From: Rhizobium anhuiense | Lineage (GTDB): Bacteria; Pseudomonadota; Alphaproteobacteria; Rhizobiales; Rhizobiaceae | Length of the DNA stretch: 64,000 nt | Direction of reading: 5' to 3' | Assembly: GCF_003985145.1 (NCBI RefSeq) | Contig: NZ_ML133539.1 | Location: 1 to 64,000, forward strand | In this document: positions 45,134-54,800 of the stretch, piece after piece | How the letters are laid out: each line of letters opens with the position of its first letter | Numbering within the stretch: position 1 is the stretch's first letter | Position numbers and translations under genes: made by a program | The notes under the pieces: generated by a model | Database searches by the model: none | What the model was told of the DNA's origin: nothing | Seen by the model: the letters and a program-made list of their open reading frames with translations, nothing else

Positions 45134-45463
45134 TCTACCTCCGGCCGCTGTATACCGGATAACAAGGCGGGGCCTATTCAAAGCCAATCACTATAATCAT
45201 CACCAAAGGCCATGACGTCGGCACTCATCGCGATTACTAGGCATCCACCCGACACCGGCCGATTGGACATTCAGCCGTTTGACAACAATGCCACCATCGC
45301 AGTTGCTACTTAACTCCGGGAACTGCATCGTCGTCATTGTCCCAGCTTCCCCGCCTCATCGTGCGTCGCGGAGGAGTCCCACTTATCTTTTGACGTCGAA
45401 CAGCCGCCTCGGACCGGGAACAATTTATAGTGGGGCTGTCGAGAGCTGCCGTCGCTGGCCGCT
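45134..45463. other. 330-bp gap without a recognised gene
   Basis: Nothing convincing on either strand. A 34-codon frame (45212-45316, MTSALIAITRHPPDTGRLD) has no ribosome site. This is the probable junction that truncated the methyltransferase. Confidence 0.4.
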
Positions 45464-47338
45464 TTACGAACCCGCTTGCCCGTCAAGTCCCATTGCACGC
45501 AGTTCGTCGCCTGTGACAACCCCTTGTTCGCAAAGCATTCGAACGAGGCGCTCCACATCCTCCCGGCGGCGCCTGATGATCTCGCAGGCTCGGTTAAGCG
45601 CCTCCGACAGAAGCCGCTCGACCAGCCGCCGTAGTTCCGCATCCTCGCGCCGCAGTTTGGCAAGCTCCTCCGACGACGACGCATGGCTGTAAGAGATCAC
45701 GCCGCCCATCCCAAGCGAGACCGCCATGATTGTTGCCAAGTTGGTCGCGCGATGAAGATCGGAGTCAGCTCCACCGCCAGAGCCATCAAAGGATTCACCG
45801 AGGATGGTCCTTTCGGACGCGAGGCCGCCCAATAGCATTGCCAATTCGGAGCGGTAGGATTTCCTGCTCCTGAATAGCGGTCTTTCTCTCCGCCACTGGA
45901 CGTAGCCCTGAACCCCATCGTCTCGCGAGACCTGTGGTAGCACGACGATGCCGTCAACGATCGCGACGCCAAGTTCGATGCCGACCACTGCATGACCGGC
46001 CTCGTGAGTACTGGCGATCCGCCGCTCCTGTTCCGTTAGGTGCCTGACAGGCGGGATCATTGCGATCAGGTCGGCAGGCCGGACATCCCTACCCTTTCGG
46101 CGCGCCCTTCGTTTTGCGTTGCCGACCAACTGCCGGAGCTGAGCTCCAGAGCGACCGACAGTCGCAGCCGCGAGCGTCTTCAGTTCGTCCGGGCTCGCAC
46201 CATCGCCAAGATGCATCGCAATGATTTTCGCCCGCGTGTCCTCGTCCGGCAGTTCGATGGCGACATGCCTGTCGAGGCGACCGGGCCGGCGCAGGGCTGG
46301 ATCCACCTGTTCAGGGTAGTTCGTCGCGGCGACCACGATCACCCCCTCGCGGCCTCCCGAACCGTCCAGCAACTCCAGAAGTGCGTTGACTACCTGGATG
46401 CTGTAATCGGTGTTGTGTCCCCTGAACTTCGCCCGGTCACCGATCGAGTCGATCTCGTCGATCAGCAGCACCGTCGGCGGCGTTTTTGCCGCCTTCTCGA
46501 ACGAGCGGCGCATGGCAGCCAGCATGTCGCCGAGATGACCCTTTGATTGCCAGACCGCGCTCGAGGCGGGGATGAAATTCGCACCACAGGACCGCGCGAC
46601 TGCTTCAGCGAACATTGTTTTTCCGGTCCCCGGAGGCCCACTCAATAGGATACCCGAGGCCACATCCGACCAGGTAATCCTCCCGTCCCGCCAGTCACTC
46701 AGGTCGGTGACGAGATCGAGTGCCCATTCCTTTGCCTTCCCATACCCCTCCAAGTCGTCGATGCGAGGTTCCCATGATGGCGGCTTAGGGATCTGCTTAT
46801 GTACGAGCGCGGTCGATTCCAGCTTCTCAAGCACGGTATCAAGGGGCCGTCCCGGTCGCAGTGCGAGGAACAGCATGCTGGCCGGGAAAGCTGCAAGTCT
46901 TCGTGCGATTTCGAGCGGAATGTTCATTGCGATCGACTTCGCAGCAGCGACCAGATGTCTCGCGTTCACTGCGGCGACATCAATGATGCGGTCGAGGGCG
47001 ACCATCAGCTCGGAAGGAATGTCCGCGCCATCCTGAATGAGGACGATTAGGGCCGCTTTGTATCTTGATAGATGAATGGCATCCCTAGCGTCGGCCTCTC
47101 CAGGACCGGATGTGACGATGACCATCGAAATCGTGTACTTTTCAAGACCAGCAGACTTCAGGATGGTCTCGGCCGCATCCTTGTACGCGTCCATGTCGCC
47201 ACCCGGTGGAAGCCGCAGCCCGACCAGGCGGTTCTCCGGCAGGAACACCCGGCCGCGGCGAAGGGCGCTGCGGACGGCGAAGGCATAGGTTTGCACTTCG
47301 AGCGTCGAAGCGCGCTCAGAAAGGGGTACAGTTCTCAT
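45464..47338 (-). CDS. Soluble FtsH-like AAA+ metalloprotease
   Basis: A 624-residue AAA+ ATPase fused to an M41 peptidase. Visible: Walker A GPPGTGKT near 234-241, Walker B LLIDEIDSIGDR near 290, SRH ATNYPEQVDPALRRPGRLDR, zinc motif HEAGH near 443-447, and the third-ligand region GADSDLHRATNLA near 525. In place of FtsH's two membrane helices there is an N-terminal soluble domain of about 200 residues (LEVQTYAFAVRSALRRGRVF, LPENRLVGLRLPPGGDM), so it is likely cytosolic. The start at 47338 has AGGGAG upstream. It lies 10 bases after a TnsA-like gene, in an operon that carries an SOS box. The function is probably regulated degradation of an unknown target. Confidence 0.85.
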   Translation of the reverse strand: MRTVPLSERASTLEVQTYAFAVRSALRRGRVFLPENRLVGLRLPPGGDMDAYKDAAETILKSAGLEKYTISMVIVTSGPGEADARDAIHLSRYKAALIVLIQDGADIPSELMVALDRIIDVAAVNARHLVAAAKSIAMNIPLEIARRLAAFPASMLFLALRPGRPLDTVLEKLESTALVHKQIPKPPSWEPRIDDLEGYGKAKEWALDLVTDLSDWRDGRITWSDVASGILLSGPPGTGKTMFAEAVARSCGANFIPASSAVWQSKGHLGDMLAAMRRSFEKAAKTPPTVLLIDEIDSIGDRAKFRGHNTDYSIQVVNALLELLDGSGGREGVIVVAATNYPEQVDPALRRPGRLDRHVAIELPDEDTRAKIIAMHLGDGASPDELKTLAAATVGRSGAQLRQLVGNAKRRARRKGRDVRPADLIAMIPPVRHLTEQERRIASTHEAGHAVVGIELGVAIVDGIVVLPQVSRDDGVQGYVQWRRERPLFRSRKSYRSELAMLLGGLASERTILGESFDGSGGGADSDLHRATNLATIMAVSLGMGGVISYSHASSSEELAKLRREDAELRRLVERLLSEALNRACEIIRRRREDVERLVRMLCEQGVVTGDELRAMGLDGQAGS

Positions 47339-47348
47339 GGAACGCTCC

Positions 47349-47966
47349 CTATCGGCTGGCGCGCCGGACCGTGGTATCGGGCCGGAGCAGTTCTTCATCC
47401 AGTTCGACTTCAATGTGTCCCGTGAGGATCATCGCCGCCACCGTCTGCATCGGTCGGCCGTCGCGGACGGCCGATAGGCATTCAGCAAGTGTCAAGGACC
47501 CAAGCTCGTCGAGGGCTGCAAGGATCCGGATCCGGTCGCCGAGGGCTGCTTCGTAACCAGCGTATCGCAGGAGATCCTTCGCATTCTGAAGCCGAGGTTG
47601 ACTTCGGATGGCGGACATCAGCACCGCCTGATATCTGCACTCGAATTGCTCGGCCAGAATTCTGATCCACTCAGTGTTTCCCGGGTCACGATCGCACACT
47701 TCGACAAGAAGATGTTCATCGACTTTCTCCACGAAAAAGTCGACGTAATAGCGCTTGGGACCATGGTTGTCCGCAAGCGCGTAGGTAAGGCACCGCCACG
47801 ACACCACGCTGGGATCGAGGTCAAGCAGGCAGGCGTAATTGCGCGCCTCGCGGGATCGGAAAACAGGTCGCCCGACGCACTTGAGCGTCACAAAAGGGAA
47901 ATACGGGCGGTAGTTGGGAGAATCGCAAGCTTCATCGCCTGCTGCATGAGCGGATCCGGTCTTCAT
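47349..47966 (-). CDS. TnsA-endonuclease-like protein with C-terminal helical domain
   Basis: A 205-residue protein. The N-terminal half has the shape of TnsA-type PD-(D/E)xK nucleases: an early Glu in FRSREARNYACLLDLDPSV (E40), Asp in KRYYVDFFVE (D76) and an acid in HLLVEVCDRD (E89). TnsA has Lys two residues after that acid; here it is Cys91, so activity is doubtful. The C-terminal half (LTLAECLSAVRDGRPMQTVA) resembles a winged helix. ATG 47966 is preferred over the GTG at 47975 because GGAG is 8 bases upstream. It leads a two-gene operon with the AAA protease. The TnsA relation is inferred by eye. Confidence 0.6.
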   Translation of the reverse strand: MKTGSAHAAGDEACDSPNYRPYFPFVTLKCVGRPVFRSREARNYACLLDLDPSVVSWRCLTYALADNHGPKRYYVDFFVEKVDEHLLVEVCDRDPGNTEWIRILAEQFECRYQAVLMSAIRSQPRLQNAKDLLRYAGYEAALGDRIRILAALDELGSLTLAECLSAVRDGRPMQTVAAMILTGHIEVELDEELLRPDTTVRRASR

Positions 47967-48067
47967 GACCTGCACTCCAACGAACGGGAATCTGGGCGGC
48001 GCCGGGATCGGTCCCGGAATCCGTCAGCCTATTCGAAAGGTCGGTGCGAAGATGTTGCTCATGTCCA

Positions 48068-48082
48068 GAACAATTAGTGAAC
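48068..48082 (-). promoter_or_regulatory. SOS box (LexA operator) upstream of the TnsA-like/AAA protease operon
   Basis: GAAC-AATTAGT-GAAC on the plus strand is GTTC-N7-GTTC on the minus strand, an exact match to the alphaproteobacterial SOS box. It lies about 100 bases before the TnsA-like start, within a 343-base gap (47967-48309) in which nothing else is seen. Confidence 0.75.
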
Positions 48083-48309
48083 GAAAAATTATTCGTCAAG
48101 CCGGCAAAACGGAGATTTGTATCACCGAAGGCGCAATGTCTCTGCGGGGCATGGCAGCAATCGACGGAAGTTGTCCGGTTTCGAGACAACATTGTGAAAA
48201 TTATCTTGAAGCCGATCAGTGGCATAGGCGTAGCACCATTGATTCGCGCACTTACTGTCTTGTTGGTCGCCCCGTCGCCGGTTACGTTCCGATACCAGCA
48301 GAAAAATGA

Positions 48310-48513
48310 TCAGAGATTGAGATCGTCGTCGTCAGACAGCGGGCCGGGCTGCGCGAAGAGCTCTTCCAGGGTTTTCTTCACAGGCTCGAAGGTCACCAGG
48401 AATCTGCCGTCAACGTCGATGACTCTCTGGGTGCCCCGCGCCTTTGCTGCATCCAAGACCTCACGGATGCGGGCCTCGGCCTCTTGTCTCTGCCAGTCGG
48501 AACTTTGCGTCAT
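48310..48513 (-). CDS. Small antitoxin-like protein
   Basis: A 67-residue acidic protein: DWQRQEAEARIREVLDAAKA, then GTQRVIDVDGRFLVTFEPVK and an acidic tail LSDDDDLNL. A short helix, a beta-hairpin and an acidic tail resemble the small Phd-like antitoxins, which cover their toxin with the tail. It is divergent from a PIN-domain gene 98 bases away. The antitoxin role is inferred from size, composition and this neighbour. Confidence 0.5.
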   Translation of the reverse strand: MTQSSDWQRQEAEARIREVLDAAKARGTQRVIDVDGRFLVTFEPVKKTLEELFAQPGPLSDDDDLNL

Positions 48514-48611
48514 CAGGCCCCCTCGCGGACTTCAGCCCGGGATTGTAACATCGAATTGGAGAGTGCCTCGGAATTTTTGCAGAACTCCAACCCTGACCAC
48601 AGGAATCTACC

Positions 48612-49226
48612 GTGCAAGCAGAACCGCTGCTTTTGATGGATACCGACATCGTCAGCCTGATGGGCCGACAGAAGGCGCCCCCCGGGCTTCGCCCTTGGCT
48701 GATGCGCATCGGCATCCATCGTCTGGCGCTCTGCTATCCTGTGATAACAGAGTTGATGCGCGGAGCCCACCTCAAAGTCCGGGATGACCCAGAAAGCGCG
48801 CTACGGATCGCCAACTGGGCCAATGACGTCGTGAAGATGGATTTTCCCTTTCCAGAGATGACCGCGGCGGTTGCGAGCAAATATGCCGAAATGACGTCGG
48901 TCCCGCGGCTTAGGCATCTTTGGACCGTGCAGCGGAACCAGAAGAGCAACAGGCTTGGCCACGACCTGGCGATATCAGCGGTGGCTATTGTCCACCGGAT
49001 GCCGATCCTCACGGCAAACGTCGATGACTTCCTTCGGATCCACGAACTCTTTCCACTGCCCGGCTTGCATCATCCGATGAAGGCGCGATGGTTCGTCGAC
49101 CCCGTCTTCCAGGTACCGCTGCCGTATTTCGATCCGGACGAGCCCGACCCGCACGAGAGGGCTTTGCCCAAGCTTTCGAACCCACCGATCATCGCTTCGT
49201 TCGAACCTGCAAACGGTTCGCGGTAG
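48612..49226 (+). CDS. PIN-domain (VapC-like) ribonuclease
   Basis: A 204-residue protein with PIN nuclease acids in order: D10 and D12 (LLMDTDIVSLMG), E47 (PVITELMRG), D118 (GHDLAISAVAIVHRMPILTAN) and D138 (NVDDFLRI). VapC-type PIN toxins cut tRNA or rRNA. It is longer than a typical VapC (about 130 residues) by a Pro-rich tail (about 150-204). Starts are GTG 48612 or, less likely, ATG 48636. The divergent small acidic gene may be its antitoxin, although most VapBC pairs are co-directional, so this pairing is uncertain. Confidence 0.75.
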   Translation: MQAEPLLLMDTDIVSLMGRQKAPPGLRPWLMRIGIHRLALCYPVITELMRGAHLKVRDDPESALRIANWANDVVKMDFPFPEMTAAVASKYAEMTSVPRLRHLWTVQRNQKSNRLGHDLAISAVAIVHRMPILTANVDDFLRIHELFPLPGLHHPMKARWFVDPVFQVPLPYFDPDEPDPHERALPKLSNPPIIASFEPANGSR

Positions 49227-49236
49227 CGCCGCAGCT

Positions 49237-49437
49237 CTACTGGTCCGGTTTCCGGGAAGCCCACCGCTTCAGACTTTCCCGTCGTTTCCCCTGGGTTACG
49301 ATCTTGCGGCCGACCTTGGCCGGCTCGAACCCAACCTTTGACAGCGCATCGCCAACCGTTTCGTTGTCAGCCGACATTTCCCCGATCGGACCGATCACGC
49401 TGCCTTCGCCGTCGTCGTTCTTTTCACCATGTGGCAT
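49237..49437 (-). CDS. Small hypothetical protein
   Basis: A 66-residue protein starting MPHGEKNDDGEGSVIGPIGE, with GGAG 6 bases before the ATG. An in-frame ATG at 49491 would lengthen it but lacks a ribosome site. The second half is basic and helix-forming (DALSKVGFEPAKVGRKIVTQ, GKRRESLKRW). Unknown function; it is convergent with the PIN gene. Confidence 0.45.
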   Translation of the reverse strand: MPHGEKNDDGEGSVIGPIGEMSADNETVGDALSKVGFEPAKVGRKIVTQGKRRESLKRWASRKPDQ

Positions 49438-49801
49438 GCCAATCTCCGATTCCGACATCGCCATCGCGGAGATGTCACCCACTTGGGACATGCGCCATAT
49501 TAACCCGTTTGGCCGCTTGCCTGAAGGGCGTCCTGCAACGAGCGCGAGGAGAACCATGGAGCAGATGAGCACGTGGTTGGCGGCATTGCCACTGACGGTG
49601 CCGCCGACGGAGCGTTCAGGCCCAAGCCCGTGCAGAGGTATCCGCGCGAAATGAGGGTTCCAATGCCAGCGCGGTCGAGTCGAAACGCACGATGCGCCTG
49701 AATTATCGTGTCGCTCGTATTTGAATGAATCCTTTCCCGGGCTTTTAAGACCTGTGCCGCTACGACACACCCAGTCGTCGAATACAGCGGTATGGGACAC
49801 A
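49438..49801. other. 364-bp upstream region of the DNA methyltransferase gene
   Basis: No convincing gene apart from possible N-terminal codons of the small minus-strand protein. It should hold the methyltransferase promoter. No known operator was recognised. Confidence 0.4.
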
Positions 49802-51712
49802 ATGAATTCTAAGGCAGAAGCACTGGCAGCAGCGAAGAAGCGGATCATCGCGCTGCAAAAGCAGATGGTGACACGAATCCTGGAGATGGCTGCAGAAGTC
49901 GAAAAGCTCGCTAGTGCGACGACAGAACGCGAAGCCCGTGAGTTCTTGCGCGTCACCTGCAATATGCCGTCATCCGAGCTGTCGACCTATGTGCGCTTCC
50001 AAACCACGCTGAAGGGCAACGAGCAACTGCTCGAGAGTTCCAGGGTGTCTTTTCCCGTGGTGAAAGCTTTGGTCTCCGCCGACCCAGCCACCCGCAAGGA
50101 AGTCCTTGAGCGAATGGAGATCGGCGCCCGGATAGATACCACCGAGATATCTCGCATTCGCAAGCGTCTCCAGGAAGCTGCCCTTACGCCGGGCCAGGTG
50201 CTGGCAGCGCGGAATGGAAAAAAGCTCGCAGCCGCGGCACGCAGGAATACGGCTGACGCCGTCACAAGCTTCCAGGAAGTCCTTTACGCATTCTCCGAAG
50301 GATTGATAAACGAGCGTGATCCCGAGAAGATGGTTTCGGATGACGTCCGTCAGGGCGCGGCACAGATCCGGCGAGCATTCGAATCCTTGTTCGGAACTCG
50401 TCACGGGACGGTGGATCAGACGAAACCGGGCACATCCGCGCATGAAATGGCCCTCGCATACGAGACGCTGAAAAACCTCGAAGACGGAACTCTCGCCATG
50501 CCGAGGAACAGAGCGCTTCGCCATCCGGGTCTTGTCGCTCTTCAAAATCTCACGGGACGCTCGCCCGAAGCCTACAAGCCGGAGCGCCCTCCTCTCCGGC
50601 AGGGACCGCCCGCCCATCATCGGCTGAAGGCAATCGAAATATGTGCTGGTGCCGGCGGCATGGCGATTGGATTGGATAGAGCGGGGTTCGATCATGTCGC
50701 GTTGGTCGAATATGACGAAAATGCCGCCGCAACACTCAGGCTGAACAGACCCAACTGGAACGTGATCGAGAGCGACATTCGGGATATCGACTTCCGGCCG
50801 TATCGACAGATGGACATCGACCTCGTGGCTGGGGGCCCTCCATGCCAGCCCTACTCGTCCGACGGATATGGTCTGGGTAAAGATGATCCCAGGGATCTGC
50901 TCCCTGAAACTGTCAGGGTCGTTTCCGAAATTCGTCCTCGGGCATTTCTCTTCGAAAACGTCGATGGACTATTGCATGCTCGACACGCGGATCACGTGGC
51001 CGAAATTCTTCGCGGATACCGTGAGTGCGGCTATAATGTCGAGATTCACAGGATCAAGACTGAAAACTACGGTATAGCCCAGGAGCGAAATCGAGTGCTG
51101 CTCGTAGGCCTTCGAAAGGATGTGACGGGCGCGTTTCGCATGCCGCCAAAGTTCGCAGGCCGCCGCCTTAACTTAGGCGACGCGCTGATGGATCTGATGG
51201 CCGCGAACGGTTGGACGGGCGCGCGTGAATGGGCGCGTGACAGACGTGAGCAACCAGTCTTCGACCGCCAAGGCAACGTCGTCGCACGAGGCGCACTCGC
51301 CTCCACGATTGTAACCAGGCGAGGCCTTCCACGAGCGAAAGAGGCGGCCCGCTGGGGCGCAAAGTGCGTCGATATTGCGGGTCTGCCAGACCTGGCCCCG
51401 ACCGACGAGCAGGCTTCGAAACCTGGGTTCATGCCCGCCCTCACCGCTCGCATGCGTGCCCGGCTCCAGGATTTCGAGGACGATTGGAGTTTCGTCGGGG
51501 GCAAGCAAGCCGTTGCAGACCAGATTGGTAATGCAGTCCCTCCCAGGCTGGCGCAGGCGGTCGGCTTGGCAATCTTCTCCTCCATCGAGGACGTTAGCTG
51601 GGACTGGGAAGCGATGCTGTGGCCGGAAGAAAGCCGTCGGATGCATATGGTGCCGCCGCCGCTGCAGTTCGAAGGCGTCGTCGCTGAACCTCTCGTATCT
51701 ACGGCAACGTGA
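49802..51712 (+). CDS. DNA (cytosine-5) methyltransferase with extra N-terminal domain
   Basis: A 636-residue C5 methyltransferase. The first about 270 residues are a helical domain (LQKQMVTRILEMAAEVEKLA) not found in small Dcm enzymes but shared with the paralogue at 57464. Then come motif I AIEICAGAGGMAIGLDRAGF, motif IV GGPPCQPYS with catalytic Cys348, motif VI FLFENVDG, motif VIII AQERNRVLLVG and motif X DQIGNAVPPRLAQAVG, so it should be active. It methylates cytosine in an unknown sequence, probably protecting host DNA from the nuclease-bearing gene that follows convergently. The start at 49802 is chosen because the region upstream is not protein-like. Confidence 0.93.
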   Translation: MNSKAEALAAAKKRIIALQKQMVTRILEMAAEVEKLASATTEREAREFLRVTCNMPSSELSTYVRFQTTLKGNEQLLESSRVSFPVVKALVSADPATRKEVLERMEIGARIDTTEISRIRKRLQEAALTPGQVLAARNGKKLAAAARRNTADAVTSFQEVLYAFSEGLINERDPEKMVSDDVRQGAAQIRRAFESLFGTRHGTVDQTKPGTSAHEMALAYETLKNLEDGTLAMPRNRALRHPGLVALQNLTGRSPEAYKPERPPLRQGPPAHHRLKAIEICAGAGGMAIGLDRAGFDHVALVEYDENAAATLRLNRPNWNVIESDIRDIDFRPYRQMDIDLVAGGPPCQPYSSDGYGLGKDDPRDLLPETVRVVSEIRPRAFLFENVDGLLHARHADHVAEILRGYRECGYNVEIHRIKTENYGIAQERNRVLLVGLRKDVTGAFRMPPKFAGRRLNLGDALMDLMAANGWTGAREWARDRREQPVFDRQGNVVARGALASTIVTRRGLPRAKEAARWGAKCVDIAGLPDLAPTDEQASKPGFMPALTARMRARLQDFEDDWSFVGGKQAVADQIGNAVPPRLAQAVGLAIFSSIEDVSWDWEAMLWPEESRRMHMVPPPLQFEGVVAEPLVSTAT

Positions 51713-51890
51713 AGGCGCTCCCCCCTCCTCTCTTAAAGCGTGGCGCGGCTGCGTTCTAGCCGCAAGCTACATGGGGCGTGGGCTTGATCAATCGCTTTGC
51801 GCAAGTAGCTGGCATCAGCTCGGCTTGGATGCAATATCTGATTGGGGCCGTATTCGGTCGGCATCCCCGTCGCTCTTCGCCGGCCACGCC

Positions 51891-54800
51891 TCATTGCCGC
51901 TCGAAGCGATAGCGCACCGACCCGCCCCGTAGCACGCGGAACCGATCGCGAGTATTAGGGGCAGCCGGGTTCGACAGCGGCAGCACGCGCCATTGGGCGG
52001 GATTGAACACGAACGGGACGTAGAGGATACGGTAGCGCCGCTTTCGCTCGAGGCTCGCACTGCCCGCGACCTCGAGTTCGCGGGCAGTAAGCTCGAATTC
52101 GCCGCCCGCATCCATCGCGGACTTCACCTCGTAGAGCCATTCGTTGCGCTCGGTAACGACCCGGAAATCATAACCGAGGTTATCGTCGCCGGCGGAACCC
52201 GTGCAGAAAGCAGCGCGGTTGCACGAGACCCAGCAGGCATCGGACATTTCCTTCGGATGCCGCCTACGCAGATATTCACGGGCGAGCCACTCGCTCGCTA
52301 TACCCATCGCGGTCTTCACCGCCTCCGGCGGCTGGGTTCGCCACGACTGACCGCCACCTCCCCCGCCGCCGCCGGGCGTTCCCGGTACGCGCTGATCCTG
52401 CAGGCGTAGTCGCGGGGCGCGGCTACGGGTGTACCAGTCATCGCCTTTCTCGATCGCGGCGCCGGCAAGCTGCTCGAACCGCCGGACGAAATCTGCCGCG
52501 CCCGCGTCGAGATCCTCTTCCGCGAATCTGACGGTGCGCCGCGCGACCTCGGTTTTCCTCTTCGCCTCGCGCGCCTCGATCGCATCGCGTTGCAGATCCT
52601 CGGGAACTAGCCCAAGGCGCGCGAGATCGGCGGAGAGCGGCATTCCCGCTGGCCAGGCTCCCACGCGCGCGTAAAATTCCGGAAGCCGTGCCTGGTCCAC
52701 CTTCTCGAAGTCGAGCAAGCCAGCCTCGTCGAGCGTGCGGACCATCGTTTGTGGGTCGGCAGCTTCGATCGACTCCGGCACCGCTGTGTCGCTCTTGCGG
52801 CACCAGGCGCGCGCCATTCCCGCGAGGTCATTATGGTTGGCAAGTACGAGCTTGCGGTTGTCGGCGGCGACACGGTCAAGCGGCGGGAGGTCGATCTCCG
52901 AATCGTCCGGACCCAGAAGCTCTGCAGCCGCGGCCGCCGCGCGTACGGCCACGACCTCGCGGGTGAGCACTTCGAGAACCCGAAGCCACGCCGGGTCGAA
53001 TGTCACGAAGTCGAGGCGCCGTGCGGCCACATAGGGGGCGAGATCCTCACCCGCGGCCCATATGCTTGCAAAACGGCGACGGACGCGATCGAGCAGCTCC
53101 GGTTTGAGTTCGCCGAGATACACCTCGAACATGCGCCGGAAGTCGTTCTCGTCGTTGAGTGGAGGATACCCCAGGGATGCGAGCGTTCCAGCATAGGCCA
53201 CGAAATCGAACCCCATCGCCCGACGGATGAGCCCCTGATTATCGGTCTCTTCGACTGCGGCAAGCAATCTGTCAACGATCGTCTTGTCGAACTGCACGGT
53301 AACCCATGCACGCAGGTTCAGCGACGGACCGAACCGCTCGTGCAATTCTTCGAGCTCCCTGGCGCATTCGAGCCCCCGGAGATGAGCAACGACGGGAAGC
53401 AATGCGCGCACTCGCCATTCCACGCCGCTGCGGGTCGCCGCGAAATGATCGCGGATGATGCTCTCGTCGCGTTTGATGGCGCGTGCATAGTGCGCCTCGG
53501 TCGGTTTCCCGGCGCCGCCGAAACCCGCCCGCTTCAGACGTTCGAGTATGATTTCGAGCGTGTTGCGCCGCACCCCCATCAATTTGGTAATGGACGGCGC
53601 CGCCTCGCAGAGCAGGTCTAGTCCTATCGCGGCGTCAGCGACCAGCACGAGGGTCGGCGATTTGGGATGAGCGACTGGCTGGGCGCGCTCGTCGCCACGT
53701 GCGTGCGCGAGTTCGCCACCAATCATCAGCGCAAAGCTGGCGCAGCGCCGTAATCGAATTTGGCGCAGGCGGCGCTCCAGCTCGTCGGGCGGTATGGTCC
53801 GAAATTCGAGGGGGTCGCCCAGATATTCGTGCGCAAGGACGGCAGCATCGACGAGCCAGGCGAGCGCGTCGGCGACGAGCGGAGGGTCATTCGGTGCGGG
53901 TTCGAAGTCTTCTCCATCAACGATGAGGCGTACATCGTTCGAGTCTGCAACCTGCACCCGAAAGCCACCCACAGCCTGAATAAGGCCGGCGATCGCCGCG
54001 GCGTCATTCTCGCCGACATCGAGCACCGCTTCTCCGCGATCTACCAGGGCCCGCGCCGCGAAACCCTGCCGTTCGCTGGTGATGTGGACGAGCGGCGGAT
54101 CGGTCGGGTCCGGACGACAGAGTTCGAGACTCCCCATGCGCTCGACGACCAATGAAAGCGCTGAGGGCAACGAGCCTTTAGTTTCCGCGATGTCGCTCCA
54201 GGCTCGGCGCAACTGGTCGCGCAGATCGCGGCGCTCGGCGGCCGAGAGGTCTTGGAGACTATCCGCGAGCGAGGCGAGGCGCGCGGCCGCATTGTCGCGG
54301 CTCGACCAGTCGCGCAGGCCGATGCGGGGGTCGAACAGGATCGCGGGCAACGCCGCGCGGGCGCCGACCTCGGATTGGAAGCGCGGAACGAATCGCGGCG
54401 GCGGCTGGCGGGCAGCGGTCGTCGACCAGCTCGCATCGGGCGCCGCGAAGACTATCTCATCCTGCTTCGTGCTAGCGACCCAAGATGCGGTGGCTAGAAA
54501 CACCGCGAGCGGCGTGGGAAGCGCGACCCGATTGTGATGGCGATAATGCTCGACTGAGAACTGGAAATATTTGTCGCCGTGGTCGCGGAGAAAAGTGACG
54601 ATGAGATCGGAGAACGCGGCGCGGGCGTCTACGGACAGCTCGGCATATTCGGTCTGGCCCGGCAGCCTCCAGATCTCGCCGATCAGGTCGTATTCGGTGT
54701 AAGGATTCTGAAAGCTGGTTGAGCCGACCCTAGCGACCCACGCTCTGTCGAAGCCATGCTTCGCCGAGACGGTGGAGAGGATACCGTTCCAATAGCCGCT

